Assembly: GCA_005239595.1 (NCBI GenBank)
Contig: SBBT01000116.1
Span: forward strand, 1-27,049
Direction of reading: 5' to 3'
From: Candidatus Troglogloeales bacterium
GTDB lineage: Bacteria; Nitrospirota; Nitrospiria; SBBL01; SBBT01
DNA length: 27,049 bases
Part shown: in pieces, positions 8,501 to 16,015 of the stretch
Layout of the letters: every line of letters begins with the position of its first letter
Position numbering within the stretch: position 1 is the stretch's first letter
Program-made: the position numbers and the translations under genes
The notes under the pieces: generated by a model
The model's input: only the letters and a program-made list of their open reading frames with translations
Told to the model about the DNA's origin: nothing
Database searches by the model: none

Positions 8501-11500
8501 AACCTTCGGAAGGGTTTCCTGGTAGGCGCCTTCAGGGTTGGTCTGTTTAAGCCGCTTAAGAGTGTTAAGACCTGCTCCATGTATGACCGCGGTAATTTTG
8601 CCGTGTTCTTTTGCGATCTTACTGACGAGCTGCTGGACGGCTTCAAGATTCGTCACATCACAGGAATAGTATTGACATTGTAGTCTTTCTTCTTTGAATC
8701 GCTTGAGCGTGCGAACAATTTCATCATTCGAATCTTTAGGAAGTTCGCTACGACCGACTAAAATCATCTGTGCTTTTGTTCTTCTGGCAAATTCAAGAGC
8801 ACATTCAGCGGTAACCCCTTTAGCTCCTCCCGTAACCAAGACAACATCGTGGGGAGACCATGCTATTTCTCGCTTCTTATACAAAACAGGTTGGACATCC
8901 TGAAATACCGGCACTTTCCGGACTACACTTTTATCATAACCTGATATTGAAAATATGGGGGTCGTTTGGAATTCTTCAACGACTTTGGCAGAAACGGTGT
9001 CCGCCGATATCCTTTCGTCAAAATCCAAGATCCGTATCCGTAGACCCGGCTGCTCGAGGTGAAGCGTCGAGGCAAAGGACCTCGCACAGCATGATTCAAT
9101 ATTGACTTTGTCATTCTCACCGAAATTACCTCCGCCAAACTGGATAAAGACGACCGCTTTTTCTTCCTGAGCGCCATCGTGTACGGTTGTTTCCATCACA
9201 TGATAAAATCTGTCGATGATCCGCTTAAGGGTGACCTCTCCAAATGGATCTTTTTTATGATTGGCCGGTAAGATACAGATTAGACCAAGGGCATCTGTTT
9301 TATCCAATTCGTCATATGACTTTATACGTACTTCCGTCCGTTTATCCTTGAGAAGCTGTTTCAGGCTGTAGGCGATCTCCCACTGACTGTCATCGGACAA
9401 AATATCAATCTTGTTTAATCGTTTGAAGACCGAAGAATCTAACTGCTTGATTTTTTCTTCCTCAAACTTGACGACAAAATTTCTTACCCAGGAATTTCTC
9501 TGATACCGCAGAAGGACATTGTCAGCTCCCCCGACAGTTGAGGATGTCTGGCTTTTCAACTCAGCCAGACGGTCACGAATCTGAGCCAGGGTATTATTGG
9601 AAAACTGAGAAGGGTCAATTTGTCCGCTTAAGCCTAGCATCTTTGCGGCTTCGGCGATAAGCTCGGCGGCTTTAATCGAATCAAGGTTCAAGTCGTCCAA
9701 GAGGCGCAAATTAAGATTAATCGACTGGGTATCATAGCCCGTTACCTTATGAATTAAATCCATAATGATCCGGGCAATATCATCGGCACTCCCGATATCC
9801 CGGGTAGGCTGAGTGGAAACTGGCAGTTCTTTCTGAACAACCTCAACTCTGGTCAGGGCAGGCCTAACAAGTTTGGAGAACAATAACTCTTTTTGCTCGA
9901 TGCCTTTAAGCGGCCGCTCACACTGATTTTCAATAAATTTCTTCCTTGAAACCGGGATAAATGGTTTGATGGCTCTCTGGCGGTATAATTCTTGCCAGTT
10001 AATTTTGACACTCCTGATAAAAAGCTGAGCCAGAATGACGTTTAAGTCCCGGTCATTTTGTGGGGTCTCTTCAAGCGGAAAACATTTCGGCCCCTTATTC
10101 TTGTTGATCGCTTTAACTAAGTCGGTTAAAATCCTGCCCGGCCCAACTTCAATGAACAAATCACATCTCTCCGACATGGATTCAACAAGTTTGATAAAAT
10201 TAACCGGCAAAAGAACCTGCCTTGCAAAGTATTCTCTTAAATTGACGTTCCCCTCAATCCGGCCGCCGTCCATGCAGGAATAAATCCCTATCTTCCCTGG
10301 CCGGAAGCTCTCTTGCAGGATCCTTGCCACTTGAATCCTCTTAGAGGCACCTTCCATAAATGAAGAATGAAAGGCGTTGGATACAGGGAGCACATAGCTA
10401 GAAAAGTTTTCTGCCTTTGCCAGCTCAATGACTTGTTCCAGCTCTTTTCTCCCGCCAGAGACAACTGTTTGATTCGGACTGTTGACGTTGGAGATAACAA
10501 TCTTACCCGCTACCTTTTTGACGATGTCTTCAGCTTGTGCGTAATCACAGCAAAGACTCGCCATCCCCGCTGACCTTGACCGGGCGGCCATCAGTTTCCC
10601 GCGAAGCTGTGCGAACCGAAGGAGTGTTCTCTTATCAAAAGCCCCTCCTTTATAAAAGGCCATCAGCTCTCCAAGACTGTGTCCGCCGACCGCTTGGGGC
10701 TCAACGCCTAATTGGGACAGGAATTCCGTCCAGACAAGGGAGCTAAAGGCAACCGCAGGCTGGGTAATTTCCGTCTGTGATAATCTCTTCTCAAACGCCT
10801 GCCTTTCTTCTTTTGTTAAACACTTATCCTCCGGTTTGTAGATGTAATCACCGAGCGGCATCCGGGGGATCTTCAATAAATCCCTCGCCCATCCGAAACG
10901 TTCAACAAGTGTGCGTGTCATATTCAAGCACTGCACCCCCTGACCTGAGTACAGAAAACCAACACGATTGTGCTGTACATAATTTCCCAGCAAGATATAC
11001 GTGACAGGATCCTTGGCTTTGACCTCGACTATCTGGCCATCTGGCAGAGCACCTTTGTCCAATTTCTGCTCAATGAGCCCCAGGGCTTCATAGAGATGTT
11101 CAGGAGAATCAGTGACAACGGCAACTTTTATCAGCGCGGTAATTTTTACCTTCTTATTCAGGAGCGCGCTTAAATCCGCCATTTCGGCCATACTGATATT
11201 GCGAAGGTCTTCTTTGAATTTCTGGATTAATTTCCGAAGATGAGTTACTGTTCGGGAGGCAAAAACAAAAACTTCCGTATTCTGATAACTGGCCAAGATG
11301 GCCTTTACTGCTATCTCAGGTTTTATTTTCTTAGTCGGCTCTGACCTGGATTCAATGGTAATATGGCAGTTAATGCCACCGAACCCCGCTGAAGAAACCC
11401 CTGCCCGGATGAGTTTATCGGCAGGATAAATTTTTCCGAAGGTCAGCGGATAGAGTTGTCTGGCGTCTTTCTCAAAAACTTCATTAGGCTGCTGGCAATT

Positions 11501-12961
11501 AGCCGTAGGCGGTAATATTCTCTGGTTGACGGCCAAGACGGCTTTAATAAAGCCCCCGATTCCAGCAGCTGCCTTGGTGTGTCCCACAATAGACTTAAAT
11601 GAAGTGACTCCGCACTGCCGTCCATCTTTTTTCTTTAGCGCCGCTTTTAAGGCTGCCGCTATTCCCTCAAGCTCTACCCTGTCTCCCTTAGCTGTCCCCG
11701 TGCCATGCCCTTCAATAAAATCCACATCTGCCAGGGTATAACCCGCCAGTTTGTAAGCCCGTTGAATCGCCGTCGCCTGACCTTGGGAAGAAGGCTCCAT
11801 GATGCCCCCTTTTCCATCCGATGATATCCCCCATCCTTTGATAACGGCATAAACATAATCCTTATCGCGAACAGCATCCTCTAGCCTTTTAAGGAGTACG
11901 AAACCGCATCCCTCTCCAGGCACAAACCCGCTTGCCCTCTGATCATAAACGCGCATCTGGTCTTTGGCCAAGGCCCCTGCCCTAGAAAATCCCACCAACT
12001 CAAAAGGATCGAGGCTGACATCCACACCTCCTGCCAAGACCAAGTCCATTTCGCCCAGCTTCAAAGCATTGGCGGCCGTGGCCACCGCCAATAGGGATGA
12101 GGAACAAGCCCCATCCACGATATATCCGCCGCCTTTGAGATTTAAATAATTGCAAATTCGCCCTGCAATGGTGTTGGCCAGACCGCCTGACAGGCTGTCC
12201 TCGGTAATAGGGTAGAATGCTGATTTGTAGATCTTCTCCATCGCTTCTGCTACTCGTATCTTTTCCTCATCTGCAATTCCGAAATTTCCCAACGCGGCAT
12301 GCAAAGCCTTTTGAACATATGGCCATCGTAGTCGTAAAGTGAGAGACCGGGTCTGCTCTCCTGTTAATGTATTCCCTAAAATGACACCGGTATTTTTGGC
12401 AGGAATTTTATGCATCATATACAAAGGGGCGTCCTCAAATTGATAACCGGCACTTTCAAAGGCCTTTAGGGCCGTATCCAATGCCAGCCAGTGGACAATA
12501 TCCGTGGATTCAAAAGTCTTTTTGGGGATGCGTAACTTTGACCAATTGAATTCAAAACCGTCTATGAATGCGGCTTTGGTGAGATAACTTTTATCGGAAA
12601 CGTTTGGGTCGTCGCTATAATAATCATTCAAGGAAAGTCTTTTATCCAGAATCCTCCTGAATTGGACTCTTCTTGCCAAAATATTTTCCCATAATTCCTT
12701 GATATTGGTTGCGCCGGGATAATAACAAGCCATGCCAATAACGGCGATTTCGGGGGTAATTTTGAGAAAATGTTGAGTTGTGGAAGGTTCGTGTTTGCTG
12801 AAAAATTCTTCAGTGATTTTCTTGTAGGGACCGGTTATGCCGTGCTCTTTCCAACGGTAATAATTAACGTTACTTGTGCCGAGCTCACGGCACAATGCCA
12901 CAACAGAAAGCTTATGTCGCTTTCTGTACATTTCCAATTTGTTGAATTGTTGTTTGCTCAT
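5510..12961 (-). CDS. Iterative type I polyketide synthase, enediyne-PKS-like, fused to PPTase and two hotdog thioesterase-like domains
   Basis: Cytoplasmic megasynthase, domains in order: HTH-like segment (about 8-45); ketosynthase 70-540 (C286 in DGACSSS, H419, H461 in GHTKAAAG); acyltransferase 665-960 (S762 in GHSLGE, H865); one ACP about 1055-1135 (S1095 in LNLDSI); ketoreductase about 1372-1610 (TGGAKG 1377-1382, S1510, Y1523, N1527); dehydratase 1625-1905 (H1654-xxx-G-xxxx-P; D1827-xxx-Q); phosphopantetheinyl transferase about 1930-2125 (D2026, E2028, E2072, K2075); two hotdog domains 2140-2300 and 2310-2483, each with YFSNYxxWxGxxR (R2190, R2370). DGACSSS, the single ACP and the terminal PPTase match enediyne PKSs; the last hotdog resembles their separate thioesterase (CalE7/SgcE10 type). 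No enoylreductase is visible, so a polyene is expected. It is first gene of the operon. No clear Shine-Dalgarno precedes this ATG, so the start is less certain than the body. Confidence 0.93.
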   Translation of the reverse strand: MSKQQFNKLEMYRKRHKLSVVALCRELGTSNVNYYRWKEHGITGPYKKITEEFFSKHEPSTTQHFLKITPEIAVIGMACYYPGATNIKELWENILARRVQFRRILDKRLSLNDYYSDDPNVSDKSYLTKAAFIDGFEFNWSKLRIPKKTFESTDIVHWLALDTALKAFESAGYQFEDAPLYMMHKIPAKNTGVILGNTLTGEQTRSLTLRLRWPYVQKALHAALGNFGIADEEKIRVAEAMEKIYKSAFYPITEDSLSGGLANTIAGRICNYLNLKGGGYIVDGACSSSLLAVATAANALKLGEMDLVLAGGVDVSLDPFELVGFSRAGALAKDQMRVYDQRASGFVPGEGCGFVLLKRLEDAVRDKDYVYAVIKGWGISSDGKGGIMEPSSQGQATAIQRAYKLAGYTLADVDFIEGHGTGTAKGDRVELEGIAAALKAALKKKDGRQCGVTSFKSIVGHTKAAAGIGGFIKAVLAVNQRILPPTANCQQPNEVFEKDARQLYPLTFGKIYPADKLIRAGVSSAGFGGINCHITIESRSEPTKKIKPEIAVKAILASYQNTEVFVFASRTVTHLRKLIQKFKEDLRNISMAEMADLSALLNKKVKITALIKVAVVTDSPEHLYEALGLIEQKLDKGALPDGQIVEVKAKDPVTYILLGNYVQHNRVGFLYSGQGVQCLNMTRTLVERFGWARDLLKIPRMPLGDYIYKPEDKCLTKEERQAFEKRLSQTEITQPAVAFSSLVWTEFLSQLGVEPQAVGGHSLGELMAFYKGGAFDKRTLLRFAQLRGKLMAARSRSAGMASLCCDYAQAEDIVKKVAGKIVISNVNSPNQTVVSGGRKELEQVIELAKAENFSSYVLPVSNAFHSSFMEGASKRIQVARILQESFRPGKIGIYSCMDGGRIEGNVNLREYFARQVLLPVNFIKLVESMSERCDLFIEVGPGRILTDLVKAINKNKGPKCFPLEETPQNDRDLNVILAQLFIRSVKINWQELYRQRAIKPFIPVSRKKFIENQCERPLKGIEQKELLFSKLVRPALTRVEVVQKELPVSTQPTRDIGSADDIARIIMDLIHKVTGYDTQSINLNLRLLDDLNLDSIKAAELIAEAAKMLGLSGQIDPSQFSNNTLAQIRDRLAELKSQTSSTVGGADNVLLRYQRNSWVRNFVVKFEEEKIKQLDSSVFKRLNKIDILSDDSQWEIAYSLKQLLKDKRTEVRIKSYDELDKTDALGLICILPANHKKDPFGEVTLKRIIDRFYHVMETTVHDGAQEEKAVVFIQFGGGNFGENDKVNIESCCARSFASTLHLEQPGLRIRILDFDERISADTVSAKVVEEFQTTPIFSISGYDKSVVRKVPVFQDVQPVLYKKREIAWSPHDVVLVTGGAKGVTAECALEFARRTKAQMILVGRSELPKDSNDEIVRTLKRFKEERLQCQYYSCDVTNLEAVQQLVSKIAKEHGKITAVIHGAGLNTLKRLKQTNPEGAYQETLPKVMGAINICKALDKNLPKLFVGITSVIGVTGMEGSGWYGLANEILNLFLHQFKAEQKETEVIAVAYSVWDEIGMGTKLGSLDWLSQRGISPIPVAEGVKRFMQLVEGDSGSQQTIVVARIAGIDTWRSPQAEYKGNLRFIEDIKYHMPNVELIAQAHLNVKDDSYVLDHNWKGTLLFPMAFGLEAMTQAGCYITGTEIIQGLKFRNISLERPITVSQERGARIEIHAQVLETEGSDSKQIEIKIHCEQTSYKVSHFSAILEINPTIGVPSYRPASRVKNKKPIDLDLHADVYGPILFQGKTFQRLGCVYSLFYDDKRKTGECLSEARYIKSNLLIGDPYFIDSALQSMQLIIPQDICLPESIDGIELIPSRSNSGRKYIIKSSIKRMDVDHYRGDAEVSRDGFILRIRNCHLKILETLEDNPSANDLVNPAIRDQKIIEVKLGELSREFDFVPPVVRCSYDERLKGARKELRHKIELPLIQSAIEELLKRDKKWAKGFKIRWDKFGKPLVTGKNLKNIGVSVSHDGPFLLVIAGHGKQGCDVETIQERSWNDWLGVLGKNKENLLKELIVKGNDLNKTGTSTWCALESFKKCGNKDNEIQIASMSDNYFIFKSLCLGEEKVISFPIKNGKAIFSLAVGINSDQTIAKEVTKMGYDYDVFKTDVQFNGPQGQPVYIQRFPVTFKNMQNLNKTLYFSNYFDWIGEIREYALYPIKKELTRLFESGDWGMVTNHVKLQIYGQLKADDIVEGRIWFHKISGDKNSVLDLMFDWLKILPNKTYERVATSEQRVSWIKIVGYGDGKIESFPEQISRFIKILAPQKQYVDSCTQYKMSGKSVEFGKERFSAGRVLNKEFLLKEEVFSTSLEESNLVGNIYFSNYAKWLGKVRDNYFREVMSDYFFKKEGRLICLNCDIYYLMEAMPFDSVKVKMYVNQIYDYGLNFYFEFLQAATHGGRTEGGRLAYATHRVIFSKGLSNKLTPEVLPKEILDNLDKFIVIKVRE

Positions 12962-13278
12962 AGGGTTAAATGGCTTAATGCTAAATTTTTAATCTGCTAA
13001 AAATGTAGCACAACTGAGGTATACGGATCAATGATATTCTCTAAAATTTTTCATTCCCAAATTTGGCAATCGGGACAGGAGAGAACAGGGTCGTCCTGTC
13101 CTACCCCTCCCACACGACCGAACATGCAGGTCCGGAAGGGGACAGCCCAAAAGGGACAGTTCTGCACCTTCCTCACTCATCACCCCTGCGCGTTACCTTC
13201 AACGTCTCGGCCAGTTGAAACCGAAAGAAACCAGAGCCGATCCCAGCCCCTTTTCAAAAAACTCTTCATTATGAATAT
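12962..13278. promoter_or_regulatory. Intergenic region upstream of the PKS operon
   Basis: These 317 bases hold no gene I can support. Near the PKS start the minus strand is AT-rich with only weak promoter matches, for example TTGATC, 18 bases, TACATT. A perfect 10-bp palindrome, CCAAATTTGG, lies at 13057-13066, about 95 bases before the start codon, and is a candidate operator. The rest (13072 onward) carries GGGACAG repeats belonging to the transposase remnant. Confidence 0.35.
13072..13159. repeat. REP-like GGGACAG repeats beside the RAYT remnant
   Basis: GGGACAG occurs at 13072-13078, 13139-13145 and 13153-13159. The first copy also forms a hairpin: GGACAGG (13073-13079) with CCTGTCC (13095-13101). 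The opposite orientation, CTGTCCC, lies beyond the far end of the transposase remnant at 13819-13825. Short palindromic repeats next to a Y1 transposase are the usual context of REP-associated tyrosine transposases. Confidence 0.55.
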
Positions 13279-13791
13279 CTACTTTTTCGGTATCACCGGC
13301 ACCTCCGTTCCTTCATATCCATCAACCAATTCGTCCTTCCTACCTCGCAAATAATATCGGCCTGAGCTATACTCCCAATCCTCCTGCCCATCGACAACTC
13401 CCGCTTTGACCGGATTATTCTTGATGTACCGGCCGCAGGCATACACATACAACTCATTCTCAATCAGCAAACTCTTATACCGTTCCCGCCCAACAGGTCC
13501 CTTGGTCTTGTATCGCTCATGGAATCAAATGTATTGACTTTTTAAATTCTGGGTTGCTTTGGAGAATCTGGAAACATCCAGTATCTCAACTGCCAAATGA
13601 AAATGAGTGTGCATCAAACAATAATAATAAATTTTGAACCCACTCTCCCTCTTGGCCTTGAGCAGTATTTATTGAAACGACTCAAAATCTCCCCCGTCCC
13701 GGAATATCTTAAGCTTCCTTATCGTTCTCGATATGATATACGCATAACAGCCGTCGTACAAAATCTCGCCCCGCGCTAATCTTGCTGCCAT
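13279..13791 (-). pseudogene. REP-associated tyrosine transposase (RAYT, Y1_Tnp), two in-frame stops
   Basis: A complete 171-codon frame starts MAARLARGEILYDGCYAYII and runs without frameshift to a stop at 13279, interrupted by TAA at codon 41 (13671-13669) and TGA at codon 89 (13527-13525). Recognisable parts are the HUH-type motif HTHFHLAVE (His63 and His65), FHERYKTKGPVGRERYKSLL and the C-terminal block ACGRYIKNNPVKAGVV followed by WEYSSGRYYLRG. These are signatures of RAYT enzymes, which act as single-strand DNA transposases on REP palindromes. The rest of the frame is well preserved, so inactivation looks recent. Suppression of both stops is possible but unlikely. GGGACAG repeats flank it on both sides. 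Confidence 0.85.
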
Positions 13792-14026
13792 CTCATCAAT
13801 CACTCATCTTTCCTTGCCCTGTCCCGTTTTGGTGACTATCCCATTCCTGCCTTCCTCCTATTCCTCCTACTATCTTCTCGGCTTGGAGATCAATCGCCTA
13901 ATGGATGATTATGAACACAAAAAACTGACTTGGTTAATTTTTGTAAAACGGAATGGATTATTTCGCGGATGATGGGAAAGGCGTGATCAACCGTTCCAAT
14001 GGCGGCGTCCGCAATATCAATGATTC
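13792..14026. other. Intergenic remnant DNA, no supported gene
   Basis: The left part holds CTGTCCC (13819-13825) and pyrimidine-rich runs of CCTCCTATTCC type. From about 13949 the plus strand is coding-like (MDYFADDGKGVINRSNGG) and continues through the 50-bp repeat to a stop near 14120, but it has no ribosome binding site and no family I recognise. It is probably a decayed gene fragment. Confidence 0.35.
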
Positions 14027-14076
14027 GATCTCATGCTTTTTCAAGCTTGGACACGAACCCTTCGCCTCCAAAGGGG
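14027..14076 (+). repeat. 50-bp imperfect direct repeat, copy 1
   Basis: This matches 15893-15942 at about 44 of 50 positions, with the shared core TTTTTCAAG-[CT]-TTGGACACG. Copy 1 lies on the 3' side of the beta-helix gene and copy 2 on its 5' side, in the same orientation. Copy 2 also lies about 75 bases before the IS3-family transposase, so the repeat could be the left-end sequence of that element family. Confidence 0.7.
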
Positions 14077-14141
14077 CGCACGGTCCGCTCATGGCGGCGC
14101 AGTGCTTCCGCCTGATACGGTGAAGCCGCTTGTACATAATT

Positions 14142-14300
14142 AAGTATGGTGTCCCCGGAAGTCTGCCTCTCAATAGGTTCAAGCTGCTGGAGATTTTGCT
14201 TGAAGCCGCAGGCTCGGTAGGCCGCAAGGAATTGTTCTGGAAGATCTGGGGGGCGGCGTCGCGAAGGCCCATACCATTAAAAGACCCAGAAAGGATCTAG
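14142..14300 (+). pseudogene. Fragment resembling an OmpR-type winged-helix domain
   Basis: The plus-strand frame here reads KYGVPGSLPLNRFKLLEILL and then EAAGSVGRKELFWKIWGAA before stopping at 14300. The spacing of Phe, LLE, LLE-x-x-G and EL-x-x-x-x-WG resembles the transcriptional C-terminal domain of OmpR/PhoB regulators. There is no receiver domain, the frame is closed upstream by a TGA near 14120, and its end overlaps the end of the beta-helix gene on the other strand. I regard it as a relic; the resemblance could be accidental. Confidence 0.3.
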
Positions 14301-15772
14301 CGGCGTCGGTACTTGTCGACATGCTCTGCGAGCGTCGCTGGACAGAACTCTGGTTTTGTGTTCCCACGCGCTTGCAGCCCCGTTGAGGAGTTCGGGACGT
14401 AAAAGCAGAGGCCGGTTTCGAAGTTGCCACTATTGTCGTTGTCCAGGACGACCCCGCCCGTTGTGGTCTTGGCCTGATCGTCGTAGAACGCGATCCCATA
14501 CTGGTTCCCCGTGATCTTGTTGCGCTTGATGTGGGTCACGCCCGTGTTGTGCCCGAAGGCCATCCCGTCGATTTTGTTGTTCGTGATCGTGCTGTCCTCG
14601 ACCACAATTCCGTTGACGCTCGATTTCAGTTTCGGGTTGACCTCGGCCAGAATGCCGATACCTTTGCGGTTCGGGTCCTCGTCCCCCGCCCATCCGCGGC
14701 CGGCATCGCGGATGGTGCTGTTGCGGATGGTGATACCCCGCATCGTAGAGAGATCGGAAAAGACCGAGAATGTGATACCTGCCAGCGGCGTATTGAAAAT
14801 CTCGGTGTTCTCAACGGTAACGTTTTCCAACGAGGTGGACGGGATATAGAGTTGTGGGGCAATGCCGACGTCGAAGACATCACCAATGATGGAGTTCCGG
14901 ATGACCACGCCGATCGAGCTTCTTCTCGGTTTGCTCGAGATCTCGAAGCCATCACCCAGATAGAACATGTGGCTCGGATTTTCGTCCTTGAAGCGGCCGC
15001 CACAGTAGCGTACATCCATATGGTCAAATATCCATGACTGTGCGCCATAAAGGAGGACGCAGCCCATCGCGGACGCACGCAGCGCCAGCCCTTCAATATG
15101 AATGTCGTGCGCTCCGTTGGTATAGATGTTGTTGTCCCGCTTGGCTGCCTCGACGATGTGTTTGTCTGGGGTCGATCCATTGGGCAACCAGACATACGCA
15201 AGGCGATTGCGCCAGTCGAAGGCATACGTCCCCGGGGTCATCCGTGCCAACACGTCCGCCGGGTTGGTCGAGTTCCAGGCAATGAATCGCAGCGGCACAC
15301 CATCCAGCAGGAACACCCCCGCCTTCCAGCTCACTTTGGCTTGATAGATTGGGTTGGTCCCTCCCACCGGAGTCCACCGATTCGACCTGCGATCACATGC
15401 GGCACTGACGCAATCAGCGCCCCAGAGTACCGGAGAATTGCCCTCACCGTAGGTGCTAAACACGATCGGACTGCCTGGAGCCCCCGAACGGGTCACATTG
15501 AGCTGTTCACGCCACAGACCGCCGCGCTTGAACAGGACCCGATCTCCAGGATGCAATGCAGCACGATTGACCCGGGCGACGGTTCGCCACGCCAGAGAAG
15601 ATTGCGTCCCGGAGGCCTCATCGTTGCCGGCCGTTGCATCTACGTGGTAGGTGGTGCCCACCCCCGTTTCACTGCTGCCACTTGAGTTGAAGTTTTGGAG
15701 GCCGCATATTAATATGAAGAAGATGCAACCGCGTACTATTGCCGGACGTTTCATGACTCGTGATATACCCAT
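14297..15772 (-). CDS. Secreted right-handed parallel beta-helix protein
   Basis: This 491-residue protein has a basic start (MGISRVMKRPAIVRG), a hydrophobic core (CIFFILICGL) that should act as a signal sequence, and then the opening YHVDATAGNDEASGTQ, common in secreted beta-helix proteins. The middle and C-terminal halves show stacked coils of VxIRNSxI, VTVENTEIF, ITIRNSTIRD, IVVEDSTITNNKIDG and HIKRNKITGNQYGIAFYD type, as in PbH1/pectate-lyase-like folds that bind or cleave polysaccharides. No catalytic residues can be assigned. The frame extends to 15802, but the ATG at 15772 has GGAG seven bases upstream, so I prefer it. The gene is visibly richer in G+C than its neighbours and lies among transposon remnants, which suggests acquisition by transfer. 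Confidence 0.82.
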   Translation of the reverse strand: MGISRVMKRPAIVRGCIFFILICGLQNFNSSGSSETGVGTTYHVDATAGNDEASGTQSSLAWRTVARVNRAALHPGDRVLFKRGGLWREQLNVTRSGAPGSPIVFSTYGEGNSPVLWGADCVSAACDRRSNRWTPVGGTNPIYQAKVSWKAGVFLLDGVPLRFIAWNSTNPADVLARMTPGTYAFDWRNRLAYVWLPNGSTPDKHIVEAAKRDNNIYTNGAHDIHIEGLALRASAMGCVLLYGAQSWIFDHMDVRYCGGRFKDENPSHMFYLGDGFEISSKPRRSSIGVVIRNSIIGDVFDVGIAPQLYIPSTSLENVTVENTEIFNTPLAGITFSVFSDLSTMRGITIRNSTIRDAGRGWAGDEDPNRKGIGILAEVNPKLKSSVNGIVVEDSTITNNKIDGMAFGHNTGVTHIKRNKITGNQYGIAFYDDQAKTTTGGVVLDNDNSGNFETGLCFYVPNSSTGLQARGNTKPEFCPATLAEHVDKYRRR

Positions 15773-15780
15773 ATGCGTAC

Positions 15781-15825
15781 TCCGGTGTAAGTTTCCACTC
15801 ATTCCGGTCTTAGGTTTCCACCCAT
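15781..15825. repeat. Two tandem 22-23 bp repeats
   Basis: TCCGGTGTAAGTTTCCACTC followed by AT (15781-15802) is repeated as TCCGGTCTTAGGTTTCCACC followed by CAT (15803-15825), and a third TCC follows. Both share TTTCCAC-[TC]-CAT. They lie immediately upstream of the preferred beta-helix start. Short tandem repeats like this occur in the ends of IS21-type elements, so this may be a transposon terminus; a regulatory array is the other possibility. Confidence 0.5.
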
Positions 15826-15892
15826 TCCAGAGGACACTATGCTTAATTCAGTGTCATCCGATTAGGTCCTGGTTTTCGACGATGAAGAATAC

Positions 15893-15942
15893 GACCTCAT
15901 AGTTTTTCAAGTTTGGACACGAACCCTTCACCTCCAAGGGGG
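15893..15942 (+). repeat. 50-bp imperfect direct repeat, copy 2
   Basis: This is the partner of 14027-14076, offset by 1,866 bp. It precedes the IS3-family transposase remnant and may be its left-end region. No inverted counterpart is visible after the transposase near 17067, so element boundaries cannot be fixed. Confidence 0.7.
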
Positions 15943-16015
15943 TATACTGCCATTAGTTAACAAAACAGGTTAAAAATATTAGCATAGGGCTCGTAACCGA
16001 AAGGGGGCCTTGTTC

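Noticed and set aside
5510..12961. PUFA synthase (PfaA) identity for the megasynthase
   Set aside because: There is a single ACP rather than a tandem array, the active site is DGACSSS, and the PPTase is at the C-terminus, all matching enediyne-type synthases better.
13031..13354. Plus-strand 107-residue open frame across the GGGACAG repeats
   Set aside because: It runs through repeats and antisense to the RAYT remnant, and is proline/serine-rich with no start signal.
14511..15685. Several plus- and minus-strand open frames overlapping the beta-helix gene
   Set aside because: High G+C leaves long stop-free frames by chance; only one frame shows beta-helix repeats and a signal sequence.
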